Notes: generated by a model not told the origin, from the sequence alone. A stretch of DNA of 25,057 nt from Pelargonium cotyledonis (GCA_036897625.1 JAYMTA010000704.1:1-25057), one strand, 5' to 3'. Positions 1-10,206 are shown, counted from the first letter of the stretch. Program-made: numbers and translations.

Positions 1-673
1 GAGATGCTTGAGCACTAAGAGAGGCATTTCAAGTGTTTTTCACTAAGATAAGATCAATTTAAGCTTAAATTCAAGAATAGATGAGGGCAGCTATGCATGA
101 TTTAGGGTTCAATAACTAGCACAAAATGCGAGTTATGAACAGGTCATATTGGCCACCGTTTGTACAACCATGTTGGCCACCCTTGGTCAGTGCGGACATC
201 AAGTTCCCCCAACATTTGAATCTCCCCAAGGCTTTTCTTGGGCATCTCATACTTCCCTAAGTTCATCCGGAGAAAGGCAAGACTCATCTAAGCGGCCTCC
301 GTACGTATGGTACCAACCATGCCAATCCGCGGACCTCCGTTCATCTCACTCTACCCCAAGGCTCTTCTTAGGGCGTCCAATGCGTCCCTAAGCTGGCTCG
401 TCGCTCGGGTTGTCGCGGACACAAATTTACATTCCTCATCATATTGACCATGCTCAAGCCACCTCATAGGCTTGGAACCATGTCCCGTGTGACATTGGCT
501 TCCAAAGTCTTAATCGCCTGCTCCCGGCTCACTGGACGGCGTGAGAGGTTGGCCGCGTTCGACCATCGCACAACGCGCCATCCAACCAACTAAGGCTCCA
601 AGCCTTACCAAAGTGGGGTCCACCTCGACTCTGACTAATCAAGCACTTACACGTGGCACTTCCTTTGGGTTAT

Positions 674-681
674 TATAAATA
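674..681 (+). promoter_or_regulatory. Putative LTR TATA box
   Basis: The motif tataaata is followed after about 30-50 bases by a CT-rich leader. This fits the U3/R junction of the LTR relic. The assignment depends on the LTR interpretation being right. Confidence 0.4.
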
Positions 682-1005
682 CCCTTTCTCACAAAGAGAA
701 GATTAGATCTCTCATTCTTTTATTTTCATTTTCTCTCCCTAAAAAGCTCTATAGCTTCCTTGTGATCTTCGCGGACTTACTTTCACACCGGAGGCGGTGT
801 CCTGGATCACAAACCTGGTTCGTCGTTTTTTTTATGTTTTGGTCCCCGCGGGTGACAGGTGTCAGGATGACCAAGCTACGTGGACAATCGACCAACTTCA
901 GAATTAGAATATTTTAGGTTACCTTTGCGTACATGGACAAGAAGACTCAACACATCATCATCCAAGTGTGCTTGCATTGACCCCGGTCAAAACAAGTGCA
1001 TCAGC

Positions 1006-1024
1006 TGGTTCCATTGTCGGGAAC
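1006..1024 (+). other. Primer-binding-site-like sequence
   Basis: The sequence tggttccattgtcgggaac resembles the tggcgcc...tgtgggaac block that follows the 5' LTR in many plant Ty3 elements. It lies 39 bases before the gag-like ATG at 1063. It is decayed, and I cannot assign a primer tRNA. Confidence 0.35.
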
Positions 1025-1062
1025 GGTTGAAAGCTGCGTTCCTAACCCTGTACGACAAAACA

Positions 1063-1497
1063 ATGGCACCTCCTTGCAAGATAAGGAAGACCGCTAATGG
1101 CGCCTCTCAAGGTGTCTAACCTTCTTTCTCAAGAAGTGGACCTCAGCTACCACTCCCAACCTTGTCCATCCAGGAGAGGTTAGGGGACTGTGTTGATCCT
1201 CGCACCGGCCGAGTACAGGAGACTAGGGAAGAGATCCTCAAAGACCTTGTCCAAGAGGAACCTGACTCACGCCAGCACATTGAGCGCAACGGATCAGTCC
1301 CCGGAGTCAGGTCCACAGGAAGACCTACCCTTTTGGCCAGCTTTGGCCGCCCGCCTTTTGTTGGCACAAACTCTCTCATGGCCGGATTCCATGAAACCAT
1401 GAGAACATTCACCGTACATATAGGGGCCATCCTTCAAACAACCAACGTCGCGGCACCAACCGTCACCGACCCTCCCCCTCCGACGCCCAGGCCATGA
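1063..1497 (+). pseudogene. Broken gag-like ORF of the Ty3 relic
   Basis: An ATG at 1063 opens a frame beginning MAPPCKIRKTANGASQGV, which hits a TAA at 1117-1119. The same frame then stays open to a TGA at 1495-1497, giving about 145 codons in all. The second part contains a stretch rich in R, E and Q (QERLGDCVDPRTGRVQETRE) and a proline-rich end. I see no zinc knuckle, protease or RT after it. Position after an LTR-like end and a PBS-like site suggests the N-terminal part of gag. With one in-frame stop and no downstream pol it cannot be functional. It could also be an unrelated captured fragment. Confidence 0.4.
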
Positions 1498-1993
1498 GAG
1501 AACAATATCAACAATTTAAGAATCAAATAAAAACTAAAAACTAAGAATCAAACTAGTAATTATAACCCTATTGGAAAATTATTTGATTCAAAAAAATTAT
1601 TTTCTATTTTAGCTGTAAAAAAAAAGTTACCTTAATGGAACATTCTGATTTAAGTTATGTGCTTTCCACTGTGATGCCAATCACAAACTGACGCGTGTAG
1701 TAGTGTCATGCGTGAGTCATCACTGAATTAGAAATGAGCAAAAGTGTCCTAAATAAGTAAAATCCACCGGAACCGTGGCGTTGCTGTGGGGGCTCTCCTC
1801 TGTGCGTCCACAGTTTTACATTACCTTACCTAGCCTATTTTCGAAGCTTCTTCTACCCAATATCTTATTCTTTATTTATTTATTTTACGCCGAGTTTTGT
1901 AAAACCAACCAACCCACAGGAAAAATAATCCAAGACCCATCTCTATCGTCTCCTTCCAAATCAATCAACCATAGAAACTTCCATCCATTCTCC
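1498..1993. other. Upstream region of the J-domain gene
   Basis: AT-rich DNA with no ORF I can defend. It probably holds the promoter of the gene starting at 2065. MYB-type ACC-rich words (aaccaaccaaccc near 1902) are present, but I cannot call regulatory sites from one sequence. Confidence 0.4.
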
Positions 1994-2000
1994 TATAAAT
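1994..2000 (+). promoter_or_regulatory. TATA box of the J-domain gene
   Basis: The motif tataaat lies 65 bases before the ATG at 2065. A transcription start near 2025-2030 would leave a 35-40 base leader containing c/a-rich sequence, which is normal for plant genes. Confidence 0.55.
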
Positions 2001-2064
2001 TAATACACTCAACACCAAACTCATAATCTCACAATTTCAACTTTCAACTCCATTTCAGAAAAAA

Positions 2065-2822
2065 ATGCACGCCGTGCCCTCTTCAGGTCTTAGCTTCAAC
2101 AAATGTCTTCTTCCACCTCAACTCAGCTCCAACATTTACAATATCCCAACTTATAAAAAAAGAATCTTTTTAAGTTTAACTATGAACAGAAACAGTACTG
2201 TACGGTGTAGGCCGATTCAGGCGAGCGCCATGTCCGTGTGCTCGCCGGCTGCGCCGGAGAGCTTGTACGAGACGCTGGGCGTGTCGGAGAATGGGTCGCT
2301 GGTAGAAATAAAGCAAGCGTACAAGCAGCTGGCTCGGAAATACCACCCGGACGTGTCGCGTGATCGTGACCGTGTCGACGAGCTCACCAGGAGGTTTATC
2401 AAGATTCGGGAGGCCTACGAGACCCTGTCGGATCCGAAAAGCAGAGCTATGTATGACAGAGATATGGCCACCGGTCTGCACTTGGCTTACGATTTCGGTG
2501 CTAGGAAACGAACTTCCAGTTACCCACAGGTACGTGCTTATTAATTTATCAGCAAACGTACAAACTCTGAGTCTTGAAATGTTACGTAAGTAGCTAGATG
2601 TGATATTTTGTGTTTGGCGTGTTTTTTTTTAAACTGGATTGAACTGAACCGGAACGAATATTTATGTATAACCAGGAAATGGAAATGGATGCGGCGAGAG
2701 GTGATTGGAAGAGCAGATGGGAGAGCCAGCTGGATGGGCTGAGGAGGAAGAGCCATATTAAAAGCACCATGATGTCTAGCTGGGGAGCCAGAATGCGCAA
2801 GCAAAAGGCACAAAATATTTGA
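2065..2822 (+). CDS. ATJ20: Chloroplast J-domain co-chaperone, J20/DJC26-like
   Basis: Two exons, 2065-2529 and 2676-2822, with a 146-base GT-AG intron between complete codons, give 203 residues. Residues 1-60 are rich in S, T and basic residues and look like a plastid transit peptide. The J domain spans about 66-132, with the Hsp70-activating HPD at 94-96 (ARKYHPDVS), helix II QAYKQLARKY and helix IV YETLSDP...MYDRD. Exon 2 encodes WKSRWESQLDGLRRKS and SSWGARMRKQ, which match the C-terminal tail of Arabidopsis chloroplast J20 rather than the shorter J11. J20 is known to deliver misfolded deoxyxylulose phosphate synthase to plastid Hsp70 for refolding or Clp degradation. That role here is inferred from similarity. 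Without the intron the frame would end four codons after the donor. A second in-frame Met at residue 40 is possible, but the first keeps a normal transit length. Confidence 0.9.
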
Positions 2823-3576
2823 AGTTCAATTAAGAGCCGACAAATCGGAATTCGGGTTCGGGTCATATTTCAATTTTTAGACTTGAAAGGAGCTGATTCG
2901 TACGGGTTTATCAGATTCTAAATTCTCGGAAGCTCAGGTTCAAATTGTCGACTCTGAAAAAAGGAGGCGGTATTGGTTTTTTCCTAGCCAGTTAATTATT
3001 CAATTTTATGTAAATAGAGTATTAGTTCAGTTCAGTAATGCAGATAATAGAATCTGTAGTATTGAGCAAGCGGTTGCTGAGAGAGAGAATACAATTTTTC
3101 CTCAATTTTCCAAAGTAGTCAATACAATGCTTAGACTTTAATCCATTTAATTCTTGTCCATCAACATTGAAAATAAAAAATCCTTATTTTTATTTTTGAA
3201 AAAAAAAATGCTGACCAGGTACATCAGCTATTATGTATCTTGAAACTCATGTAATGCTCAATATTCTAAAATTTAATATCATAGAATAAAATATTATTAT
3301 GATTTACAAGAAGTCAAAAATGATTACTCTACATTGACACAAATACGTATGACTCTACGTCAAAAAAAAAACATATCACACACATTTCTTCTTCTCAACA
3401 ATAAAATAAATTAAGAAAAGATGAATTTCAGAGGAATAATTACAAAGAAAATAAAGAATACAAGACCGAAAGATGTTGTTAGACGACTAAATATGTGACA
3501 CTTCATTCAATTTCACTCATATACGTCTTAATGAAATAGTGGTAGTGACAGTGGAACGACTCGTTAGATTAGATTT
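2823..3576. other. 3' flank of J-domain gene and AT-rich intergenic DNA
   Basis: The first 200-300 bases are probably the 3' UTR of the J20-like gene. The rest is AT-rich, with short A-runs and no ORF, RNA gene or clear repeat that I can support. Confidence 0.4.
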
Positions 3577-3584
3577 GCGGTATT

Positions 3585-3832
3585 TTTTTCGGTTTATACC
3601 ATGGAGTTCCTGAACGGGCCCGCACACTCGCGGTTGGCACCTTTAAACCCCCTTTAAGTCATTTTACCACACCCAGACTAATCCTCACTCGTCCCACTGT
3701 CAGCGCACTAAACGGTAGGGGGCTGACCCATGAGTTTTTTCCATTCGCAAGAGCTGGAATTCGAACTCTTAACCTCTTGCTTAAGAGACGTAGTGCAGAA
3801 CCAACTACGCCAACCAACTGGATTTCTTCTAC
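3585..3832 (-). mobile_element. tRNA-derived SINE with target-site duplications
   Basis: On the minus strand the element starts with a tRNA-like head. An A box, tggcgtagttgg, lies at 3801-3812, and a B box, gagttcgaattcc, at 3756-3768, with 32 bases between them. A roughly 170-base body without coding capacity follows, ending in a short A-run next to the left flank. The 8-bp sequence gcggtatt flanks it on both sides (3577-3584 and 3833-3840), as expected for L1-mediated retroposition. The internal Pol III boxes are recognisable, but the cloverleaf is not intact, so it is not a tRNA gene. I cannot name the SINE family. Confidence 0.75.
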
Positions 3833-3840
3833 GCGGTATT

Positions 3841-4478
3841 ACCTTATAAAACTATCATTTATGTGCAATTTGTTAAAGTTAACAAGAAATTTCTTTCTCT
3901 CTCATGTCATGTTGGACACATGATCTATTTAATTTTTCAACCCAAATTGCCCTGTTTACTTTTGGCCAACAACTTGTGGAAATTTTTTAAATCTCAAAAT
4001 CGAGCAAACAATGTCATTTTTGTTATCATTTTAAGGCTACGTACGTACTATAGTGTGTTTTTCTTATAAAAAAAAAAGTTTGTCTAAATTTAGTCAAAAA
4101 TCGCTTAAATTGGATCATTAAGTACATTTTAACGTGTTGCAACATTAATTAATGAATATATATGGTTGTTAATAGTTCGTACAGTAAAACGTGGGTAATA
4201 AATGTAAAAGAGATAGAATATAGAGTTATATGACTTTTTCACTCGGTCTAATTTGGGATTTGGCTTTCTCTTACTTTAAGCGTCAAAGGATTTAGCACTT
4301 TGAGTCGAGATCTGACCGGGGTTGAAGCTCATTGCCTTCTATCCATACCTATTTTTTTTTTTTTGCAAAAAATCGACACACCGTCAAACGGAAACCTCAA
4401 TTGTTATGTTCATGGTTTAATATTCATAGAAAGATTGACAAAAAAAAAAATAATAGAGAAATAAAATGAGTGGAGTAG
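3841..4478. other. AT-rich intergenic stretch
   Basis: No gene or RNA is supported here. Short ORFs are explained by low complexity. Homopolymer A/T runs occur at about 4069-4077, 4352-4363 and 4440-4450. Confidence 0.4.
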
Positions 4479-4548
4479 TCCACCAAAATTCCTTTGGCGG
4501 ACTATGTCAACAGTAGGGGAATTTTGGTGGACTCTGTCAACAGCAGGC
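4479..4548. repeat. Hairpin with overlapping 30-bp direct repeat
   Basis: The 14-mer tccaccaaaattcc (4479-4492) is the exact reverse complement of 4518-4531, with a 25-base loop. Overlapping this are two similar direct copies, ggcggactatgtcaacagtagg (4497 onward) and ggtggactctgtcaacagcagg (4527 onward), offset by 30 bases. It could be a rearranged MITE remnant. No termini or target duplication were found. Confidence 0.55.
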
Positions 4549-4929
4549 CAAATGTTCAGCAAAAGATCACTATCTTCCATAGGTGCAATCATAGAGAATT
4601 AGGAGATGAATGAGAAATAGTGCAAAAAATAAGAGTACAAAGATATCATTTTCATGTATAATATATACTCTATGGTTTTGAGGCATGATGACAATAACTC
4701 ATTTTCATGAAAACTCTTGATTTTATCACTCATTAGAATTCCTACTTCTTAAGACAAGACATGGCCTGTTTGCTTGTGATCATATGGATATTGTTCTATC
4801 CATCCTAAAACTAATTTTAATAATTCTAAATTTGGTTGGACATACCTATGGTTGAATTGCCATCAACATTTCATAATAAATGAATTACAAGGATTAGTTC
4901 ATGAGTCCGTCAAACAAGCTCATGAGCAC

Positions 4930-5032
4930 AAAATAACTCTTTTTACTGTTTGATTACAAATAAAATAGCTCATGAGCTTGCTGATGAGCTAAAATAAAAG
5001 CATCCCATGAGCAGTTAAAAAAGAGTTATTTT
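4930..5032. repeat. Imperfect inverted repeat, possible MITE core
   Basis: The sequence at 4930-4948 (aaaataactctttttactg) pairs with 5012-5032, apart from a two-base indel, around a loop rich in the word ctcatgagc. Related words recur near 5221-5300 (aaaaagagttgaattac, gctcatgatc). The segment from about 4740 to 5330 may be one decayed palindromic element, but its ends cannot be fixed. Nothing else is visible between 4549 and 5391. Confidence 0.4.
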
Positions 5033-6428
5033 GACCAAATAAAATATAATTATGTTATTATATATTTCTTTTAATTACTCGTATATTTATTTTATAATTC
5101 AACTGATTAGTTAGCTTTAAAATTATTATAATGTTTTTTAATTATAATTCATAGAATATCAATTAAGTATCATTATTTTTTATCACTTATTTTTATTCAA
5201 ACAGTTAATCTGCTTATTTTAAAAAGAGTTGAATTACAAATTTGCTCATGATCTTTTCCTGATTATGAGTTATTCTTGAAAAGTTAATTCAAACACTCTT
5301 TAAGTCATTTGGCCTCTTCATGTCTCAATTTTAAAATTCTCTTAAAGTGGGGTTGGTGTTGCCTATATATAAAACAACCCATATTTTTTTTAAAGAAACA
5401 AGGGTCATTTTGGTAATCAAAGTTTGGTTAAACAAGCTAAATAATGATTAATATGAAACCTTAGTCATTGCAGTACTCAATCGAAAGTTTATATAGTATC
5501 TTCTCTAACACTGTTACGTGTTCCATCTATTTTTTTTTATGAGGTGAAAGTAGAGAAGTGATGTGGCGTCACGTGAGATATCCAAATTGTGATTAAGAGT
5601 TACAAATATACATTTATCCAAACAATATTAAGTTTTTAGATTAAATTTGGTAATCCAAATATTATTATCTAACGTTATTTTTCTTTTTTACCAAACAATG
5701 AAAACATATATATTATTTGCTATATATAAAAAATAACAATCCGATCAGTTAGAGATTGCAACTATAAATTTGCGTTAATATTAGACATAAAACATATTAA
5801 AGTCTACCAATGATTCGGTTGAACTAATTAAAGTCATCTTGAATATTTAATTTTCTTTATATATAGATATATATAAGACATCCTGTTGTTTTCTTTTTTT
5901 CTTTTGTACGTAGGTCGGTCCTCCTCTTTCATTGAAATAAAACTAAGTATCATGTTGCGGGTAGGGATGATAATTTGGATCATAACCCGTGACACGACAC
6001 AAATTTAGGCGGATTTGGGTTCAGCTTAAACGGGTTTGTGAAATGTTCGTGTCTAATTTTCAACACATTTAATAATTATGTCGGGTTCATGTTGAACCCA
6101 CATAACCCGCGTAACCTGTATAATTAAACGGGTCCTTATTGTGTCATTTGATGTAAGTTATGTGGGTTGAGAAATGACATTAAATGGGCTAAACGGGTTA
6201 TGTGGGTTCAGCACGAACCCGACACGATTATTAAATAAGTTGAAAAATTAGACACGAACATGACACGAACCCGTTTAAGCTGAACCTAAATCCGCTTAAC
6301 TATGTGTCGTGTTCGTGTCGTGTCACGGGGTATGACTCAAATTGTCAGCCTAGTTACAACATGATATGATGATCTCTTAGTTTTATTTCAATGAAAGAGA
6401 AGAACCGGCCTACGTACAAAAAAGAAAA

Positions 6429-7397
6429 GGTTTAAAGGCACTGGAGGTACCCAAACTTTGGGCTGAAATCCAATTTGGTACCCAAACTTTAATTGTTCCA
6501 AATTTAGTACCCAAAGTATTATTTTCAACTCAATTGCATACCTGCCGTCGACGTCCGTGATAGTTCCTGTTATCTCGTTGCCACGTCATCTTAGACGTGA
6601 TGACATGGAATTTATTTGATGATGTGGCTTATTAAATCTGTGTTGACTTGTAATTTTTTGTATGATGTGGAAATTAAAATTTTTTATTATTAAAAAACTT
6701 AAAAAATCCTACATTTATTGTTCAATATCTGAAACCTACCCATAGTGTTCTTCTTCTTCTTTATTTTTAGCTAATTTTGTTCAAAATCCATGTCCTTTGT
6801 TCAAATATTTTATCCAATTTCAATTTTCGGTTCACCGGTAAACTCCATGAACAAATCTAAGCTCGCCGAATCTGGCTGAGCTCTCGCCGAATCTGGCTCA
6901 AGCTTGTTGGATCTGGCTCGAGCTTGCTGGATCTGGCTAAGCTCTCGCTGGATCTGGCTTGAGCTCTCATTGGATCTGGCTGGCTCCCATTGGATCCGTT
7001 CATGGCTGCCCTTGGACCCGCTGCCGCCGCCGTCTCCTTTCCACTCTGATCGCGTAACCAAGAGAGAGAGAGAGAAGTGTGGAAAGAGAGAGAGAGACTC
7101 TGATAATGGGGATTGGGGAGGGAGATAGGTGATTGTATTTTTGTTTTTTGTTCTTCAAATTAATAAAAAAAAATTCACATCATAATTAGAGAAATCAAGC
7201 CACATCATCACCATTTATCCATATCAGCACGTCTAAGATGATGTGGCAGCAAGATAGCAAAACAATAACGGACATTGACGGCAGGTATGTAATTTGGTTA
7301 AAAATAATACTTTGGGTACTAAACCTGGTACAATTAAAGTTTAGGTATCAAATTGGGTTTCAGCCCAAAGTTTGGGTACCTCCGCTGCCTTTAACCC
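6429..7397. mobile_element. Non-autonomous Mutator-like element with 9-bp TSD
   Basis: The left end ggtttaaaggcactggagg and the complement of the right end gggttaaaggcagcggagg begin terminal inverted repeats of about 200 bp (6429-6630 and 7197-7397). Both repeats contain tacccaaactttgggc and gacgtggca-type words typical of plant MULEs. The 9-mer aaaagaaaa flanks both ends (6420-6428 and 7398-7406), which is the Mutator duplication size, although the site is A-rich. Inside lie a roughly 21-bp minisatellite and a GA-rich stretch, with no transposase. It interrupts the right arm of the larger foldback element, so it inserted later. A Pack-MULE carrying a host fragment is possible but not shown. 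Confidence 0.8.
6859..6997. repeat. Minisatellite of about 21 bp, near seven copies
   Basis: Units of 19-22 bases built on gagctctcg(c)tggatctggct run head to tail inside the Mutator-like element: 6859-6877, 6878-6898, 6899-6918, 6919-6938, 6939-6959, 6960-6981 and a partial 6982-6997. They differ by several substitutions. Both strands are open across the array, giving low-complexity ORFs that I do not regard as genes. Confidence 0.8.
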
Positions 7398-8407
7398 AAA
7401 AGAAAAAGAAAAAACATGATGTCTTATATATATAGGTTTATGAAGGTGAATCGATTCACCTCCATTTTACCCTATATGTGTGTGTGTGTAATGAAATTTA
7501 AATATTCAAGATGACTTTTATTAGTTCAATTGAATCATTGGTAGACTTTTATACGTTTTCTGTCTAATATTAACGCAAATTATAGTTGCGATCTTTAACT
7601 CAAATTGTTTTTTATAGCAAATAATATATTTTGGTTAATTGTTCGGTAAAAAAGAAAAAGAATGATTGATAATAATATTTGAATTATCCTAATTTAACCT
7701 AAAAACTTAAAATTGTTTGGATACATGTATATTTGTAACTCTTAATCACAATTAGGATATCTCACGTGGCGCCAAATCACTTTTCTATTTACACCTCATC
7801 AAAAATATAGATGAAATATGTAACGGTGTTAGAGCAAGTACTACTTAGACTATATAAACTTTCAATTGAGTACTCCATTGACTAAAGCTTCAAATAAATC
7901 ACAACTTAGACAATTTAACCAAACTTTGATAACCAAATTGACCCTTATCTCTTTTTTAAACTAATTTGGAGTAGAAGACTTTATTTCAATTTGAACACTT
8001 GAACTTTTAGACAAAATTTCAAACTTGAACTATTGGATAAAACATGCACACAACAAGAAAAGAGCACACCTGGGTATGTGAAACCCATGGTGTTTCTCAA
8101 GGGTCGTAAAAGTAAGCGTTTCTATCATGAAGAAAGAGCACTATCAAGTTAACAAGAGAGAAAAAAATGACCCCTTATAATTCAGCGACGGAAATATCTG
8201 TCGCAAATTAATGGAGATGATAAACAACTATCAATGTAACTTATCAGTTATCAACACTATAAAATTTAGATGTCGCGCCGCCAGGACCCTTGTCAGGATC
8301 GCCGCCAGGCTACCTGATTTGACCACTGCCATATCTCTACTTCTGATCCTCAACCACCACAAGCACCCAAACCCAGATCCTCCGCTTCTTTGCCGACCCT
8401 TCATACT

Positions 8408-9823
8408 CTCTATGTGGGGAACCTCCCTCAGACCATAAACCCTAAATGGCTTCGTGACATCTTCGAAAGGCACGCTGAAGTCATTCGTTGCTTTATTCTG
8501 AGGAATCCTAATGGTTTTGGTCGGAGATTTGGGTTTGTCTCTTTTGCATAGCGATCGGATGTTGATCGTGTTATGTGCACTCTTGACGGGACCTCGCTCC
8601 TCGATCATCGCCTCTTCGTCAAATGGGCTGCTGGTCATCGTAATTGAGACTTAGTTGCCTCTCGTAACCCTAATCATCGCAATAAGGCCTCTCCCCCGGC
8701 TCGTAAATCGATCTCCTATGCTAGCAATCTTAGCTCTTCTAGGCAGTTTGGCACGGATACTGTTTCTACCCCTCCTCAACGTTCAACTGTACCTGCACCA
8801 TTGTAGACTTGTCTTGGTTTCGAAACCCGTTCGGTTTTCGGTAAGCTTCGTTGGTGCATAATGGCCATATCCCGCTCCTTGGTCTCGCACTCTTTCATTC
8901 AGGATGCTCTGGTTCAGAATGGTTTTTCTGGCATCTCAGTTCACTCCCTTGGTCATCAGGTCTTTATTCTAGGGTTTCAAATTGATGGCAGATTCTAACT
9001 GGGCCTCGTTATCTCGTTGGTTTGCTTCATTCCATGACTGAAACAACTTCAAGCATAAAGGCGACAAATTTGTTGGCTATCGGTAACAGGAATTCCCTGC
9101 CACGCTTGGCATGTAAACTCGGTGAAGAGTGGCCAAACTCTTCGGGGATCTAATCATCATTCACCCGTTTTTTGAATCGGAACTTCACTTAAACTAAGCG
9201 CACTTCCTTCTGATTACTCAGTTGTTAACGAAGTGGTTCATCTCCAGCTTAACAATAAGTCTTTTCCGGTTGCAATATCCTCCTGTGAGTGTATCCTTGC
9301 TTTCCTCGCTCCACTCGTCGCTGGAAATGTCTCTGATCCGCCAGCCCCCCCAGATCCGGATCATCCTAAAAGCCCATCTGTGCAGTCTCATCATAATGAC
9401 AATTTTTAGCCCTTAATGCATATGGATCATCCTCACAATGACACTCAAGCCCAACCTAATGCAGATACCGGCTCTCAGCCCATGAGCCACAATTCTGCAA
9501 CTCTCATGCAGAACACGTCTCTTGCCTTTCATGCAAATTTAGGTCACAAAGTTCCCTTGACTGCTACTCAAACTTCTCTAAAGCAGCCACTTCTTGCCAG
9601 TCTACCTCCGCCGCGTCGTGTTGTCTCCGGCAAGGACTCCTCACCGTTGCATAAGTGTCCCTCCTCTCCAGCTATCTCTGATCATGTTCGCCTTGCCTCG
9701 CCCTCAGATTTGGGGTTGGCTGTTTTGCGTGTTTGCCAAGAACTGGGTATAACAGCATCGGGTCCTAAGGAAGATTTTGTTGAACAACTTCGTGTTGTCG
9801 AAGTTGCAGCTACCCGCCGATAG
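8408..9823 (+). pseudogene. LINE copy A ORF1 relic with RRM domain
   Basis: Translation from 8408 gives LYVGNLPQTINPKWLRDIF and, further on, GRRFGFVSFA, the RNP2 and RNP1 signatures of an RRM. A TAG at 8549 and a TGA at 8645 interrupt it. Basic, serine-rich and then proline/histidine-rich sequence follows through several frames. The last open piece (9416-9823) ends LGLAVLRVCQELGITASGP and RVVEVAATRR. RRM-type ORF1 proteins are known from plant L1 LINEs, where they bind element RNA to form the retrotransposition particle. The usual C-terminal CCHC knuckle was not seen. Several disablements make it non-functional, and the exact start is not determinable. Confidence 0.65.
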
Positions 9824-9846
9824 CCGCGCCATTGTTGCTTCTCACT

Positions 9847-10107
9847 TAGAATATTCGGGGAGCTTCGGCGATTCATAAGAGACCTTAGGTCTCTCATTCG
9901 TAAGCACTCACCATTGTTGGTTTTCATTCAAGAAACGAAAATGCAGGACATCTCAGCTTTTAATTCGAAGAGCTTCCGAGATCTATCTTCTTTGGGTTTT
10001 GCTTTCTCTCCGTCGTTGGGACGCTCTGGTGGGATATTGACTCTTTGGGACTCAACCTTATTTTCGTTCTTCTCCTCTTTTGCTGAGTCAAATTTTATTG
10101 CCGTTTC
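9847..10107 (+). pseudogene. LINE copy A endonuclease N-terminus
   Basis: The expected opening WNIRG is visible with its Trp codon mutated to TAG (9847-9849), followed by NIRGASAIHKR. After a frameshift near 9880 the frame continues as DLRSLIRKHSPLLVFIQETK, where QETK carries the catalytic glutamate of apurinic-type LINE endonucleases, then SLGRSGGILTLWDSTLFSFF. Recognisable similarity ends near 10107. In an intact L1 this domain nicks the target DNA and is followed by the reverse transcriptase. Here the C-terminal half of the endonuclease and the RT palm are missing. Confidence 0.75.
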
Positions 10108-10206
10108 AAAAAAGCTTTGGACAAAAGCAACCAAATCTGAGGAAATAATGTCCCAACAAGTTTGGTAAAAACACAAACTGTAACCGTCAGGCTTGGAGGG
10201 AATTGA

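Larger units (their letters stand above)
1..1497 (+). mobile_element. Decayed Ty3/gypsy-like LTR retrotransposon, 5' part
   Basis: The stretch reads like the 3' part of an LTR, followed by a primer-binding-like site and the start of gag. Visible features are a TATA box near 674, a pyrimidine-rich leader, an LTR-end-like block around 778-825 (cttactttcacaccggagg and following), a PBS-like sequence at 1006-1024 and a gag-like ORF opening at 1063. This order is typical of plant Ty3 elements of the Tat/Ogre type. The right side ends near 1497, where the GC content drops. No pol, second LTR or duplication is visible, so this is a truncated relic. The true left end may lie outside the window. The family assignment is inferred from layout and wording, not from a domain match. 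Confidence 0.55.
5392..7954. mobile_element. Long foldback (inverted-repeat) element with nested insertion
   Basis: The left arm (5392-6109) is matched in reverse complement by the right arm (6194-6428 plus 7407-7954), with scattered substitutions and indels. Anchors are the outer ends (aagggtcattttggtaatc at 5399 against the complement of 7928-7946), the words gtgattaagagttacaaata (left) and tttgtaactcttaatcac (right), and the inner block 6080-6109 against 6194-6223. The innermost third is rich in cgtgtcgtgttcgtgtc-type words common in plant MITEs. An 84-base loop remains. Subtracting the nested Mutator-like element leaves about 1.6 kb. There is no transposase ORF, so it must be non-autonomous. 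No clear flanking duplication is visible and the superfamily is uncertain. The inner and outer parts could also be two nested palindromic elements. Confidence 0.75.

Noticed and set aside
1775..2026. An 83-codon ORF upstream of the J-domain gene
   Set aside because: It overlaps the TATA box and probable leader of that gene, is rich in F, L and S from AT-rich DNA, and has no plausible homology.
2176..2481. A 101-codon minus-strand ORF
   Set aside because: It lies antisense within exon 1 of the J-domain gene and its product has no recognisable features. It is a shadow of a GC-rich coding exon.
3756..3822. A tRNA gene on the minus strand
   Set aside because: A and B boxes are present, but the cloverleaf does not close (no acceptor stem, irregular anticodon arm), and the segment is the head of a 248-bp unit with A-run and target duplications, which fits a SINE.
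4410..4592. A 60-codon minus-strand ORF over the hairpin
   Set aside because: It is formed by the direct and inverted repeats at 4479-4548 and A-rich flanks, with no gene-like features around it.
6859..6997. CRISPR-like array
   Set aside because: The units are contiguous with no unique spacers and vary in length. It is a minisatellite in a plant genome.
6810..7061. A low-complexity 83-codon minus-strand ORF and a 74-codon plus-strand ORF
   Set aside because: Both are read from the 21-bp minisatellite and the GA-rich tract of the Mutator-like element. The repeat period divisible by about 3 keeps frames open by chance.
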